Source of the DNA: Dietzia psychralcaliphila
Lineage (GTDB): Bacteria > Actinomycetota > Actinomycetes > Mycobacteriales > Mycobacteriaceae
Reading direction: 5' to 3'
DNA length: 64,000 nt
Assembly: GCF_003096095.1 (NCBI RefSeq)
Contig: NZ_CP015453.1
Span: forward strand, 3,410,001 to 3,474,000
Below, one piece after another: positions 51,922 to 61,598 of the stretch. The first letter of the stretch is position 1, and each line of letters begins with the position of its first letter. The notes below the pieces were generated by a model, which was given only the letters and a program-made list of their open reading frames with translations, was not told the DNA's origin and made no database searches. Both the position numbers and the translations under genes were made by a program.

Positions 51922-52757
51922 CGACGGTCCACGCCGAGCACCGCCCATGCCTGCTCCGCCAGCGCCGGTGTCGCGGCGGCCACCACCGTGCCGCCGTCCA
52001 GCGGCTGCCGACCGTCCGGACCGGTGATCACGCCGCCCGCGGCTTCGATGATCGGGATGAGCGCCACGATGTCGTAGGAGTTCAGGTCGGACTCGACCAC
52101 CAGGTCGACCCGGCCCGCGGCGAGCATGCAATAGGCGTAGCAGTCACCGCCGAAGCGCTGCAGGCGGACCCGACGGCCGAGGGCGTCGTAGCAGCTGCGC
52201 GCCTCGCCGTCGTCCCCGAACATCGACGGGTGGGTGGTGTACATGATCGCCTCGGACAGCTCGTCACACCCCGACACGTGGAGATCGAACGCCTCCGGTC
52301 CGTCCGATCGGCGACGCACGGTGGCACGGCCGTGGACCGCGGAGAAGGTTTCCCCCAGAACCGGTTGGTCCATCCACCCGGCCACCGCGCGGCCGTCCTC
52401 CACCACGCCGACGAGCGTGCCCCACCCCGCCATCCCCGTGAGGAAGGCCTTGGTGCCGTCGATCGGGTCGAGGTACCAGGTACGGGAGGCGTCCGCGGGG
52501 CCGGACTCGCCGTTCTCCTCCCCCACCACCCGGTCCCCCGGCGCCATGGACGAGATCCCGGCCCGCAGCAGCGCCTCGATGTCGCGGTCGGCCTCGGTGA
52601 CCGGGTCGTACCCCCGCTCACCGCCCTTGTCGCCGGCGACCAACGCCTCGAGCTCGCCGTGGAAGTGCCGACGGGCGATCCGGCCGGTGGCGGCGAGCAG
52701 CTCGTCGAGGCGCTCGATCAGGTCGTGGTCCAGGGGGCGGTCGGGCCTCGCAGTCAT
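51918..52757 (-). CDS. Inositol monophosphatase-family phosphatase (HisN-like)
   Basis: About 279 residues. Metal motifs GEENGE, WYLDPIDGTKAFLTG and the C-terminal AGGVITGPDG (a variant of the usual WD.AA) fit the IMPase family. In actinobacteria this includes histidinol-phosphate phosphatase HisN and inositol phosphatases for mycothiol or lipids. No his genes are nearby, so which one is open. It leads the phosphatase-alkB-anchor run. Confidence 0.85.
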   Translation of the reverse strand: MTARPDRPLDHDLIERLDELLAATGRIARRHFHGELEALVAGDKGGERGYDPVTEADRDIEALLRAGISSMAPGDRVVGEENGESGPADASRTWYLDPIDGTKAFLTGMAGWGTLVGVVEDGRAVAGWMDQPVLGETFSAVHGRATVRRRSDGPEAFDLHVSGCDELSEAIMYTTHPSMFGDDGEARSCYDALGRRVRLQRFGGDCYAYCMLAAGRVDLVVESDLNSYDIVALIPIIEAAGGVITGPDGRQPLDGGTVVAAATPALAEQAWAVLGVDRR

Positions 52758-52884
52758 GGCCCCATGGTGCATCACGGTCGCCGTCGGCACACCGGATCGC
52801 ACCGCGACATCCTCGTTCCCACCCCTCTACACGTGCCCATCCGGATAGCGTGAGCGGACCCAACCACACGGACGGAGCCGAGAT

Positions 52885-53532
52885 GTGATGACCGACCTCG
52901 TGGACTTCATCTCCACCCGCCGGCTCCAGCTCGCCACGGACTCCTGGCAGCACGTCAGCGCGACCGTGCAGGCGGTCCTGCTGGCCACGCTGCTCTCGGT
53001 GGCGGTCGGCGTGGCGGTGTACCGCAGCAGGGCCGGATCCGCAGTGGCCACCGGGGTGGCGGCCACGGCGCTGACGGTGCCCTCGTTCGCACTCCTGGGG
53101 TTGCTGATCCCGATCCTGGGGCTGGGCGTGCTGCCCACCATGACCGCGCTGGTCATCTACGCCGTGCTGCCGATCCTGCGCAACACCATCGTCGGACTCG
53201 ACGCCGTCCCCGCCGCCACGGTCGACGCCGCGCGAGGTGTCGGGATGAGCCGGATCGGGGTGTTGGGCCGGGTCGAGATCCCACTGGCGTGGCCGTCGAT
53301 CCTCGCCGGGATCCGGATCTCCACACAGATGTCCATGGGCATCCTCGCCATCGCCGCCTACGCCAAGGGCCCGGGGCTGGGGAACCTGATCTTCGCCGGA
53401 CTCTCCCGGGTGGGAACGCCCACCGCCCTCCCGATGGCGCTCACGGCGACCGTCCTCATCGTCGTCCTCGCGCTCGTCCTCGACGCACTCCTCGTCCTGC
53501 TCGGACGCCTGACCATCAGGGGGAACCAGTGA
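52885..53532 (+). CDS. Osmoprotectant ABC permease, first subunit (OpuBB/OpuCB-like)
   Basis: About 215 residues and five to six helices. The EAA-type cytoplasmic loop GVGMSRIGVLGRVEIPLAWPSILAGI contacts the ATPase. Quaternary-amine importers of this family have two permeases. It is the first gene of a four-gene operon in which every junction overlaps by four bases. ATG 52888 is an alternative start. Confidence 0.9.
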   Translation: MMTDLVDFISTRRLQLATDSWQHVSATVQAVLLATLLSVAVGVAVYRSRAGSAVATGVAATALTVPSFALLGLLIPILGLGVLPTMTALVIYAVLPILRNTIVGLDAVPAATVDAARGVGMSRIGVLGRVEIPLAWPSILAGIRISTQMSMGILAIAAYAKGPGLGNLIFAGLSRVGTPTALPMALTATVLIVVLALVLDALLVLLGRLTIRGNQ

Positions 53533-54725
53533 CCACACCCACCGCGCACGACGCCGACGAGGCCGTGTCCGGGGTGCCCATCACCCTGGACGACGTCACC
53601 AAGATCTACCCCGGCCAGGAACGACCGGCCGTCGACCACGTCTCGCTGGAGCTGCCCGCCGGCCGGACCACCGTCTTCGTGGGACCCTCCGGCTGCGGCA
53701 AGACCACCACCATGCGGATGATCAACCGGCTGATCGAACCCACCTCCGGCACCATCACGATCGACGGCCAGGACAACCGCACCCTCGATGCCGACACCCT
53801 GCGCCGGCACATCGGCTACGCCATCCAGGCCTCCGGCCTGTTCCCACACATGACGGTCGCCCAGAACGTCGGGACCGTGCCCCGGCTGCTCAAGTGGAAG
53901 AGATCGCGCATCTCAGAACGCGTGGACCAGATGCTGGAGTTGGTGGGCCTGGACCCCGGCGACTACCGCGACCGCTACCCCGCCCAGCTCTCCGGCGGCC
54001 AGCAGCAGCGGGTCGGGGTGGCGCGGGCCCTGGCCGCCGACCCGCCGGTGCTGCTCATGGACGAGCCGTTCGGCGCCGTGGACCCCATCACCCGCGCCTC
54101 GCTGCAGGACGAACTGATCCGCCTGCAGGACGAGTTGCACAAGACCATCGTCTTTGTCACCCACGACTTCAACGAGGCGGTCAGGCTCGGCGACCGGATC
54201 GCCGTCCTGGGACCCGGGTCATCGGTGCTGCAGTTCGACTCCCCCGAGGCGATCCTGGCCAACCCGGCCGACGAGACCGTGGCCGGCTTCATCGGCGACG
54301 ACGCCGCGTTGAAGACTCTGACCCTCCGGCGCGTGGGGGACGTGGACCTGGGGCGGGCGACGACGGCGAGGGAATCCGAGGACCCGGCCGATTTCGCCTC
54401 CCGCGTGCGCGGGACCGACGACGAGTGGGCCGTGGTGCTCGACGACTCCGGACGGCCGCTGCGCTGGGTGCGCGGGGACCTGGTGGCCCGGATGCCCGAC
54501 CTGCGCTCGGGCGGTCAGCCGGTGGCCGGCACCGTCACGGTCGACTCCACGCTCCAGGAGGCGCTCGACGGGCTGCTCTCCACCGCCAGCGCCACCACCG
54601 TGGTGGTGGACCGGTCCGGGGCGTACCGGGGCACGATCGGGATCGACGACCTGGTGGGCGAGCTCCGGCGCATCCATCACCACCACAACGAGCCCGGTGC
54701 CGCGGACCCCGGGGCGCCCTCGTGA
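53529..54725 (+). CDS. Osmoprotectant ABC ATPase with CBS domains (OpuCA/ProV-like)
   Basis: About 398 residues. Walker A GPSGCGKTT near residue 53, signature LSGGQQQR near 154, Walker B VLLMDEPFGAVD near 173 and H-loop VTHDFNEA. C-terminal CBS-like region includes VDSTLQEALDGLLSTASATTVVVDRSG; in relatives CBS pairs sense ionic strength or cyclic di-AMP. GTG 53529 overlaps the permease stop. Confidence 0.93.
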   Translation: MTTPTAHDADEAVSGVPITLDDVTKIYPGQERPAVDHVSLELPAGRTTVFVGPSGCGKTTTMRMINRLIEPTSGTITIDGQDNRTLDADTLRRHIGYAIQASGLFPHMTVAQNVGTVPRLLKWKRSRISERVDQMLELVGLDPGDYRDRYPAQLSGGQQQRVGVARALAADPPVLLMDEPFGAVDPITRASLQDELIRLQDELHKTIVFVTHDFNEAVRLGDRIAVLGPGSSVLQFDSPEAILANPADETVAGFIGDDAALKTLTLRRVGDVDLGRATTARESEDPADFASRVRGTDDEWAVVLDDSGRPLRWVRGDLVARMPDLRSGGQPVAGTVTVDSTLQEALDGLLSTASATTVVVDRSGAYRGTIGIDDLVGELRRIHHHHNEPGAADPGAPS

Positions 54726-55486
54726 GCGCCGCGGCGACCGCGTCCCGTGCAGCCTCCCGCGCGGACTCGGCCCGGCTGGTGGTGCAGCCGGTGCTCATCA
54801 CGCTGGCCGCGGTGGGCGTGCTGTGGTGGGCCTTCGGAACCGAACTCGACGAGACCCAGAGGGCCTCGCTCAACGCCTCGTCCATCACCCTGCGGACCGT
54901 CGAACACGTCCAGATCACCTTCACCGTGGCCGCGATCGTGGTCGCGGTGGGAGTTCCGCTGGGGATCCTGCTCACCCGCCGCCGGATGGGTTTCCTCGCG
55001 CCCGTCGCCATCGGGATCGCCAACATCGGCCAGGCGGCGCCGGCGATCGGGCTCATCGTCCTGTTGTTCCTGGCCACCAACCGGACCGGCTTCTGGATCG
55101 GCGTACTGCCCGTGGCCGTGTACTCGCTGCTCCCGGTGCTGCGCAACACGATCGTGGGGATCCGGAACGTCGACCCCGCGCTGATCGACGCGGCGCGGGG
55201 TCAGGGCATGACGACGAGCCGGGTCCTGCGCACGGTGGAGTTGCCGCTCGCGGTGCCGTTCATCCTGGCCGGGCTGCGCACGACGCTGGTGTTGGCGGTG
55301 GGCACGGCCACCCTGAGCTTCCTGGTGGACGCGGGCGGCCTGGGGATCTTCATCGACACCGGATACCGACTCCAGGACACCACCACCCTGGTGGTGGGTT
55401 CGGTGCTGGCGGTGTGCCTGGCGCTGCTGGTCGACTGGCTCGGCGGTGTGGGCGAGGTCCTGTTCAACCCGAGGGGACTGCGATGA
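54722..55486 (+). CDS. Osmoprotectant ABC permease, second subunit
   Basis: About 254 residues and six helices with a hydrophilic N-terminal Ala/Ser/Arg tail. The EAA loop is ARGQGMTTSRVLRTVELPLAVPFILAGL. GTG 54722 overlaps the ATPase stop. Confidence 0.9.
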   Translation: MSAAATASRAASRADSARLVVQPVLITLAAVGVLWWAFGTELDETQRASLNASSITLRTVEHVQITFTVAAIVVAVGVPLGILLTRRRMGFLAPVAIGIANIGQAAPAIGLIVLLFLATNRTGFWIGVLPVAVYSLLPVLRNTIVGIRNVDPALIDAARGQGMTTSRVLRTVELPLAVPFILAGLRTTLVLAVGTATLSFLVDAGGLGIFIDTGYRLQDTTTLVVGSVLAVCLALLVDWLGGVGEVLFNPRGLR

Positions 55487-56460
55487 CGGTGATGAAGCGA
55501 CTCCTGACCTCGTGTCTGGCCACCGTGCTGGTGGCGACCGGCTGCGGGCTGAGCGACGGCGGATCCGTGCCGCTGCCCGTGGGACCCGGCCCGGACGGCA
55601 CCGTCCCGGCTCTGGAGGGCGTCCGCGTGACGGTCGGCGGCAAGGACTTCACCGAGGGCGTGATCAGCAGTTACCTGGTCGAGTTCCTCCTGGCCGCCGC
55701 CGGGATGGAGGTCTCCGACATGTCCTCCCTGGCCGGGTCCAACAGTTTCCGGCAGGCCCTGATCACCGGTCAGGTCGACATCGGGATGGAGTACACGGGC
55801 ACCGCCTGGATGAGCTACCTCGGCAACTCCGAACCAGTCCGGGACCCCGAGGCGCAATGGGTGGCCGTCCGGGACGCCGACCTCGAGGCCCACGACATCC
55901 GGTGGCTACCACCGACCACCGTCGACAACACCTACTCGTTCGCCATGAACCGGGCCACCGCGGAGGAGACCGGGATCCGCACGTTCTCCGACTACGCCCG
56001 GCTCGTCCAGACCGATCCAGCATCCGCGGTGACCTGCATGGAGACCGAGTTCTCCGTGCGCCGCGACGGCTGGCCGGGGCTGGCCGAGGCCTACGGTTTC
56101 GATGCGGACACCGTCCCGGTGCCGATCATGCAGCCCGGGATCATCTACCAGGCCACCGCCACCGGCCGGGAGTGCCGCTTCGGGGAGGTCTACACCACAG
56201 ACGGCCGGGTCAAGGGCCTCGACCTGGTGGTCCTGGAGGACGACCAGCGCTTCTTCCCCGTCTACAACCTCGCCACTGTCGTGCGGGGCGAATTCCTGGA
56301 CGCCCACCCGGAGATCGAGGAGGTCCTGGCGCCACTCGTCGAGGTCCTGGACAACGAGGTGATGGTGGAACTCAACATGCGAGTCGACGTCGACGGCGAC
56401 GATCCGGCGCTGGTCGCGAGGGATTTCCTGGTGGATCGGGGACTGGTATCGGCGGACTGA
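55483..56460 (+). CDS. Osmoprotectant-binding lipoprotein (OpuCC/OsmF-like)
   Basis: About 325 residues. Lipobox VATGC with Cys21, then a two-lobed type-F binding protein: VGGKDFTEGVISSYLVEFLLAAAG at the start of lobe one and the aromatic-containing GMEYTGTAWMSYLG. It delivers glycine betaine, choline or a related osmolyte to the permease pair. The ATG overlaps the second permease stop. Confidence 0.92.
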   Translation: MTVMKRLLTSCLATVLVATGCGLSDGGSVPLPVGPGPDGTVPALEGVRVTVGGKDFTEGVISSYLVEFLLAAAGMEVSDMSSLAGSNSFRQALITGQVDIGMEYTGTAWMSYLGNSEPVRDPEAQWVAVRDADLEAHDIRWLPPTTVDNTYSFAMNRATAEETGIRTFSDYARLVQTDPASAVTCMETEFSVRRDGWPGLAEAYGFDADTVPVPIMQPGIIYQATATGRECRFGEVYTTDGRVKGLDLVVLEDDQRFFPVYNLATVVRGEFLDAHPEIEEVLAPLVEVLDNEVMVELNMRVDVDGDDPALVARDFLVDRGLVSAD

Positions 56461-56533
56461 CCGCACTGCTGGCCGTGCAACCGGCGGCGAAGTGGCGAAC
56501 AATCGAGGTCAGGTATCCGAGGAGGACACACAC

Positions 56534-57406
56534 ATGACCAGGAATTCGCTGGGTTCGCTACCGAGGTCGGCGGCGCGGCTGCCCCGGATGGCGCCGGACA
56601 TGGCACAGCTTCCGGCCGGGAGGATCGTCACCCTCACCGACGACGTCACGACCAGGCTCTACGACACCGGCGAGGAGCACCTCACCCCGGTCGTCCTGCT
56701 CCACGGCATGGCCGCCACCGGGATGCTCAACTGGTATCAGACCTTCCAGCGCCTGCAGGGCGAGTACCGGCTCATCGCCTTTGACCAGCGCCGCCACGGA
56801 ATGGGCCACGGTGGCCCGTTCGACTTCACGGCCCTGAGCGAGGACGTACTGCGGGTGGCCGACCACCTGGAACTGGACAAGCCGGTCGTCGGCGGCTACT
56901 CGATGGGAGGAATCGTCGCCCAACTCGCGGCCCGGCGGGACCCCTCCCGGCTCGGCGGACTGGTGCTGGCCGCGACGGGCACCGGCGCCGAGCGCAACGC
57001 CCTGGAGAAGATCACCCTCGGCGGGTTCCTGCGGTCGAGTCCACTGCTCAACGCGGTGCCCGTCGAGGTCGCCCGGGAGATCGACGACGAGGTGCTCAGT
57101 GCCCACACCTGGGCGCTTCGGGAGTTGTCCTCGGTGTCGTTCGCCACGCACCGGACCGTGATCGGGGAGGTGGCCCGGTTCAACTCCACGTCATGGCTAC
57201 ACGAGTTGGACCTGCCCGTCGCGATCGTCAAGACCATGCGCGACATCGCCTTCCCCCGGTGGATCCAGGACGAGATGGCGGACCTGCTGCCGCACAGCGC
57301 GGTGTTCCCGATCAGCGCCGGTCACGCGGCGTGCGCGACCCACCCGGGGACGTTCGCACGTCGGATGCGCACGGGCATCGGCTGGGTGGTGTCCAACTCG
57401 CACTGA
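56534..57406 (+). CDS. Alpha/beta-hydrolase (lipase/epoxide-hydrolase-like)
   Basis: About 290 residues. The oxyanion region is LLHGMAATGM, the nucleophile elbow GGYSMGGIV, and a C-terminal His lies in SAGHAACATHP. AGGAGG is eight bases upstream of the ATG. It has no signal peptide and no clear substrate. It is a separate unit from the osmoprotectant operon. Confidence 0.87.
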   Translation: MTRNSLGSLPRSAARLPRMAPDMAQLPAGRIVTLTDDVTTRLYDTGEEHLTPVVLLHGMAATGMLNWYQTFQRLQGEYRLIAFDQRRHGMGHGGPFDFTALSEDVLRVADHLELDKPVVGGYSMGGIVAQLAARRDPSRLGGLVLAATGTGAERNALEKITLGGFLRSSPLLNAVPVEVAREIDDEVLSAHTWALRELSSVSFATHRTVIGEVARFNSTSWLHELDLPVAIVKTMRDIAFPRWIQDEMADLLPHSAVFPISAGHAACATHPGTFARRMRTGIGWVVSNSH

Positions 57407-57469
57407 GGGCGGGAGGTCGTCGGTCGGGTCATCGTCGGTCGGTTCTTCGCCAATGCTGGCCGACCGGAA

Positions 57470-57775
57470 CTACAGCGCCGAGTAGCGCACCGCGGTCACC
57501 ACGAACACCACGATGGCGAGGCCGCCCAGCACGACTCCCCACAACGCCCGGCGGGTGTTCGGCTCCTCGCGGGTGAGCCACCCGGTCGGCCAGCGGGCCA
57601 GCAGCCCGAAGGCCACCGCCATCATCGCGGCGAGGAACGCGATGATGTTGAGCAGAGGGACCCAGGACAGTGCCAGGGAGCCCGCCCCGAGTACCAGGGC
57701 CCGGGTACCCAGATCCATGCCGTCGGGCGACTTCTTCCTCGGCGAGGCGGCATCGGAGCGGGGGCGCAGCGGCAT
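57470..57775 (-). CDS. DUF4190-like small membrane protein
   Basis: About 101 residues. A basic N-terminal tail (RPRSDAASPRKKSPDG), then three hydrophobic segments. The TRALVLGAGSLALSWVPLLNIIAFLAAMMAVAFGLLAR region is DUF4190-like. Function unknown. Confidence 0.7.
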   Translation of the reverse strand: MPLRPRSDAASPRKKSPDGMDLGTRALVLGAGSLALSWVPLLNIIAFLAAMMAVAFGLLARWPTGWLTREEPNTRRALWGVVLGGLAIVVFVVTAVRYSAL

Positions 57776-57810
57776 GGGGCCAGACTAACCGCGCCCGCCC
57801 GGAACGCACG

Positions 57811-58287
57811 TCAGCTCAGGAACTGCCCGTCGACGAACCCCGCCAGCAGTACCGCGAACCCGCCCATCTCCCCCACGATCAGTGCCACCATGCCGAGGTG
57901 CAGCATCGACGAGGGGTGCTCGAACTGGTTGGTCGTGTCCTGCCGTGCACCGTGGACGATGTAGCTGGCGATCGCCACCACGAAGAAGAACACGAGGACC
58001 CCCGCCGCCGTGAGGTTGACCCACGTGGGCCAGCTGCTCAGCTCGACGAACGCGGCGATGAGCAGGGTCGCGAAGGAGTAGAGCAACGCTGCGCGGTGCG
58101 CGATGTCCACGTAGGGGTGCGCGAGGTGGCTGGCGTTCGTGGCCATCTGCCGGTACTTCCACACGCCCAACCCCAGGGCCAGCAGGAAGATCAGGCCGGC
58201 GGCCAGCAGGGTGAGCCTGGTGTCGATGCCGAGATCGACCGTCACCGCCGGGAGAGTCGGGGCAGTGGCTGCACTGAGGGGGTCCAT
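57811..58287 (-). CDS. Four-helix membrane protein of unknown function
   Basis: About 158 residues. Four transmembrane helices; a His/Asp pair (HLAHPYVDIAHRAALLYS) could bind metal or heme but nothing else supports that. ATG 58287 has GGAAGGA just upstream, so the six-codon extension is not needed. Family not recognised. Confidence 0.72.
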   Translation of the reverse strand: MDPLSAATAPTLPAVTVDLGIDTRLTLLAAGLIFLLALGLGVWKYRQMATNASHLAHPYVDIAHRAALLYSFATLLIAAFVELSSWPTWVNLTAAGVLVFFFVVAIASYIVHGARQDTTNQFEHPSSMLHLGMVALIVGEMGGFAVLLAGFVDGQFLS

Positions 58288-58480
58288 GGGTCCTTCCGAG
58301 GGCACTAGACAACACGGCTGCCTTTGTCGAGTCCGACACTAGGGCAACCCGGCGCCCCGGACGCTGTTCACCCCGGTCGCCGTTCACGTCACCAGCCGTC
58401 CGGAGTGCAGATGACCACCGGACCTCTCACCACCGACGGGTCGCGGTCGGGATTGTCGTTGCACCGCACCACCCACGACA

Positions 58481-59623
58481 ATGGTGCGCATGCGACGACT
58501 CCGAGAACTCGCGGGACGGCCCGACGTCAGGACAGACCTGCTGCAGATCGTCAAGAGCGTGATCGCCGCCACCGCCGCGTGGTGGCTCTCGGCCCACGTT
58601 CTGGACTCTCCCCTGCCGTTCCTGGCGCCGTGGACCGCCCTGCTCACCGTGCACGCCACGGTCCACCGGTCGCTGTCCCGCGGAGTGCAGACGACGGTGG
58701 CGTCCGCGATCGGAGTCGGACTGTCCTTCCTCATCGGGTTCTACCTGGGCGTGAGCGTGTGGACTTTCGCCCTGGCGATCTTCGTGGGTCTGGCCGGCGC
58801 CCGGATCACCTGGATCCGGGACGAGGGCGTCGCGATCGCCACCACCGCGATCTTCGTGCTCTCCAGCGGGTTCTCCGACCAACAACCCCTGCTGGTCGAC
58901 CGCATCATCGAGGTCGCCGTCGGGGTGGGGATCGGCGTGCTGGTCAACCTGCTGATCATCCCTCCGATGCGCGACCAACAGGCGTCGAGCCACGTGGACC
59001 GCATCGACCGCCGGATCGGCGACATCCTCGTGAACATGTCCGACGAGTTCTCCACCTCCTGGGAGACCGACGCCGCCGACGCGTGGCGTCGCGAGATCGA
59101 ATCGGTGTCCGATGAGGTCGAGACCGCGTGGGGGACCGTGCACTTCGCCCGCGAGAGCCGACGCTCGAACCCCCGCCTGGTCCGCGCACGTCTGGTCCGC
59201 GCACGTCAGGACCGCGTACGTCAGAACGGCGGTGGCGACGGGCACCGGCCGCCGGAGGACCACCAGACCGGGACGGGCCAAGGAGTCGACTACGAGGAGG
59301 TCCTGGGCCGCGTCGACGAGGCGGTCTCGCACATGCGGCACCTGATCAGGACCCTGCACGACGCCACCTACTCGGAGGGGCCGTGGGACGAGCGGTTCCG
59401 GAGTGAGTGGGCCGAGATCGCGCGCGACGCCGGCCACGCGATCGCCGATCCCGACGCCCAGATGGAATCGATCCACGACCGGCTGGTCGGGTTGACGCAC
59501 GCCATGGCCGAGGACGGCCGGCTTCCCCGGGACTCCTGGCCGGTCTACGGATCGCTGCTGACCAGCATGTTCCACATCGCCGTGCTCATCGACGACGTCG
59601 CCTCGATGCGGAGCGTGCGATAG
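58481..59623 (+). CDS. FUSC/ArAE-family membrane protein
   Basis: About 380 residues. An N-terminal bundle of six helices beginning VKSVIAATAAWWLSAHVL and containing LVNLLIIPP, then a long cytoplasmic domain, as in FUSC proteins related to aromatic-acid exporters. A 15-base tandem repeat interrupts the cytoplasmic part near residue 235. Substrate unknown. Confidence 0.84.
   Translation: MVRMRRLRELAGRPDVRTDLLQIVKSVIAATAAWWLSAHVLDSPLPFLAPWTALLTVHATVHRSLSRGVQTTVASAIGVGLSFLIGFYLGVSVWTFALAIFVGLAGARITWIRDEGVAIATTAIFVLSSGFSDQQPLLVDRIIEVAVGVGIGVLVNLLIIPPMRDQQASSHVDRIDRRIGDILVNMSDEFSTSWETDAADAWRREIESVSDEVETAWGTVHFARESRRSNPRLVRARLVRARQDRVRQNGGGDGHRPPEDHQTGTGQGVDYEEVLGRVDEAVSHMRHLIRTLHDATYSEGPWDERFRSEWAEIARDAGHAIADPDAQMESIHDRLVGLTHAMAEDGRLPRDSWPVYGSLLTSMFHIAVLIDDVASMRSVR
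59177..59221 (+). repeat. Three tandem 15-bp repeats in the FUSC gene
   Basis: CTGGTCCGCGCACGT occurs twice (59177-59191, 59192-59206), then a diverged copy CAGGACCGCGTACGT (59207-59221), encoding LVRAR, LVRAR and QDRVR. The frame is kept. Confidence 0.9.
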
Positions 59624-59677
59624 TCCGCCCCCCTGCCTGAGTGCGCGGGTACCCGGACCCCAGCCACCGGGGCCACC

Positions 59678-60127
59678 CTAGCGATCGCCCCGGTCGACCC
59701 CTCGCTGCTCGGCGTCGAGGCGGGCGACCCTGCGGGGCCCGGCGAGTTGCCGGTAGGAGGACTCGACCAACTCGGCGACCTCGTCCCAGTCCACGGCACC
59801 GGGGCTGCCCGTTCCCTGCCGCCCGGGCCGGTCCAGTGGCAGCGCCCGCCATCCCCGGACGCCCACATAGGCGGGCACCACGATTCGCTCGTCCTGCTCG
59901 AGAGCCGGCAGGTCCTCCGGGTCCGGGAGGAACAGCAGGGCGCGAGCGAGCAGGGGATCGGCGTGATCGCCCTTGACCGTGCCGCCGTAGGAGGCGAAGA
60001 CCTTGGTCGTGTACCAGTTCGGCCGCCCGTGCGAGATCTTCTCCGCGGCGTCCGGCAACGCCAGGCAGATCCGACGCAACCGGGCGAGCAGTGGATCAGT
60101 GTCGTCGAACATGATCGGGTGGCCCAT
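59678..60127 (-). CDS. MmcQ/YjbR-family protein
   Basis: About 149 residues. ICLALPDAAEKISHGRPNWYTTKVFASYGG and VPAYVGVRGWRALPLD fit YjbR, a CyaY-like DNA-binding-type fold of unknown role. ATG 60127 starts 2 bases after the cation transporter stop, so the two are likely co-transcribed. Confidence 0.85.
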   Translation of the reverse strand: MGHPIMFDDTDPLLARLRRICLALPDAAEKISHGRPNWYTTKVFASYGGTVKGDHADPLLARALLFLPDPEDLPALEQDERIVVPAYVGVRGWRALPLDRPGRQGTGSPGAVDWDEVAELVESSYRQLAGPRRVARLDAEQRGVDRGDR

Positions 60128-60129
60128 GA

Positions 60130-61020
60130 CTACAGCCTCACGTCGTTGTAGGCGCGCTCGTCCTCGATCGGCTCGAGGTGGGTCGTGATGTGCGAGTGCG
60201 GGAGTGCGGAGTGGATCTCCTGCTCGACCTTCTCCACCAGATCGTGGCCCCGCTCCACACTCCAGTCGCCGGGGACCAGCGCGTGGAACTCGACGAAACG
60301 CCACTTGCCGGACTCGCGGGTCCGCAACTCGTGGAAGTCGATCCGGCCCGGCTGCCGGTGCCTGTCCAGGACCGCCTGGATCGCCTGGTTGTCCTCATCG
60401 GGAAGGGTCGCGTCCATCAGTCCCATCCCTGATTCGTGGACCAGCCTGTAGCCGATGAACAGGATGTTCAGCCCCACGGCGATCGCCACGATCGGGTCGA
60501 GGACCTCCCAGCCGGTGAGCCACACCAGGGCCACGCCGACCACCACACCGACAGAGGTGACGACGTCCGTCAACAGGTGCTTCCCGTCGGCCCTCAGGGT
60601 CGGCGACCGGTGCCTGATCCCGGCCCGGACCAACAGCGTCCCCACCACGCCGTTGACCACCGCGGCCACGACCGAGATCGCGAGGCCCAACCCGAGAGAG
60701 CCGATCGGCACGGGATTGAGGAGTCGCTCGACACCCGTGTAGAGGATGAAGGTCGCGGCAACGAAGATCATCGCGCCCTCGACCCCGGCGGAGAAGTACT
60801 CGGCCTTGGAGTGGCCGAACTGGTGATCATCGTCGGCCGGGCGCTCAGCGACGGTGATGGCGATGAGCGCGACCACGGCGGCCACCAGGTTGACGACCGA
60901 CTCCGCCGCGTCGGCGAGCAGGCCGACCGATCCGGTCACCCACCAGGCCACCAATTTCAGCGAGATGGTGACGATCGACGTGGCCACGGACAGCCACGCG
61001 AACTTCTTGAGAGTCGACAC
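60130..61020 (-). CDS. Cation diffusion facilitator (FieF-like)
   Basis: About 296 residues. Six helices with GSVGLLADAAESVVNLVAA in helix 2 and HLLTDVVTSVGVVVG in helix 5, holding the usual Asp/His metal sites, then a cytoplasmic ferredoxin-like domain ending HSHITTHLEP. It exports Zn2+, Fe2+ or Mn2+ by proton antiport. The helix-2 site reads DAAES where zinc-specific members tend to have DxxHS; selectivity is open. Confidence 0.92.
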   Translation of the reverse strand: MSTLKKFAWLSVATSIVTISLKLVAWWVTGSVGLLADAAESVVNLVAAVVALIAITVAERPADDDHQFGHSKAEYFSAGVEGAMIFVAATFILYTGVERLLNPVPIGSLGLGLAISVVAAVVNGVVGTLLVRAGIRHRSPTLRADGKHLLTDVVTSVGVVVGVALVWLTGWEVLDPIVAIAVGLNILFIGYRLVHESGMGLMDATLPDEDNQAIQAVLDRHRQPGRIDFHELRTRESGKWRFVEFHALVPGDWSVERGHDLVEKVEQEIHSALPHSHITTHLEPIEDERAYNDVRL

Positions 61021-61091
61021 GTCATGAGAGGGTAGTCCGCCCGCGGGAAGACGTCCCCCTGCCGACCGCCGGATATCGGTAGGGTCGGGTC

Positions 61092-61526
61092 ATGCATGTA
61101 GGACTTGCCTGGCTCGGAGTGGCGGTGTTGCTCGCCGCCGGTGAGGCGGCGGGCGGCGAGTTGTTCCTCATCATGCTCGCCGGTGGTGCGCTCGGCGGAT
61201 CCGCCGCAGCCTATCTCGGCGCTCCGGTCTGGGGACAGGCGCTGGCGTTCGCGCTCGTCTCGATCATCCTCGTCGCGGGGGTACGCCCCATCGTCCGCCG
61301 CCGTCTGCTGTCCGCTCTCCCCGAGCACGACACCAACACGGCAGCGCTCACCGGCCGCGACGGCACCGTCGTCGAGGCCGTGGGTGCCGCCGGCGGTCTC
61401 GTCCAGATCGCCGGCGACACGTGGACAGCGCGATCGCTCATCGAGGGCGAGACGTTCGAGGCCGGGGACAAGATCCTGGTGCATGAGATCGAGGGCGCCA
61501 CCGCGATCATCGTTCGTGGCATCTAG
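61092..61526 (+). CDS. NfeD-like membrane protein
   Basis: About 144 residues. Three to four helices, then an OB-fold domain (LTGRDGTVVEAVGAAGGLVQIAGDTWTAR). NfeD proteins pair with SPFH proteins, and the SPFH gene follows 72 bases later. They are thought to organise membrane microdomains or help protein quality control. Confidence 0.9.
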   Translation: MHVGLAWLGVAVLLAAGEAAGGELFLIMLAGGALGGSAAAYLGAPVWGQALAFALVSIILVAGVRPIVRRRLLSALPEHDTNTAALTGRDGTVVEAVGAAGGLVQIAGDTWTARSLIEGETFEAGDKILVHEIEGATAIIVRGI

Positions 61527-61598
61527 ACCGACGCAACCAACCGACGTACACAGAGAGCCCGACGAACTGCCGACAGCACGACACAACCGAAGGAAACC

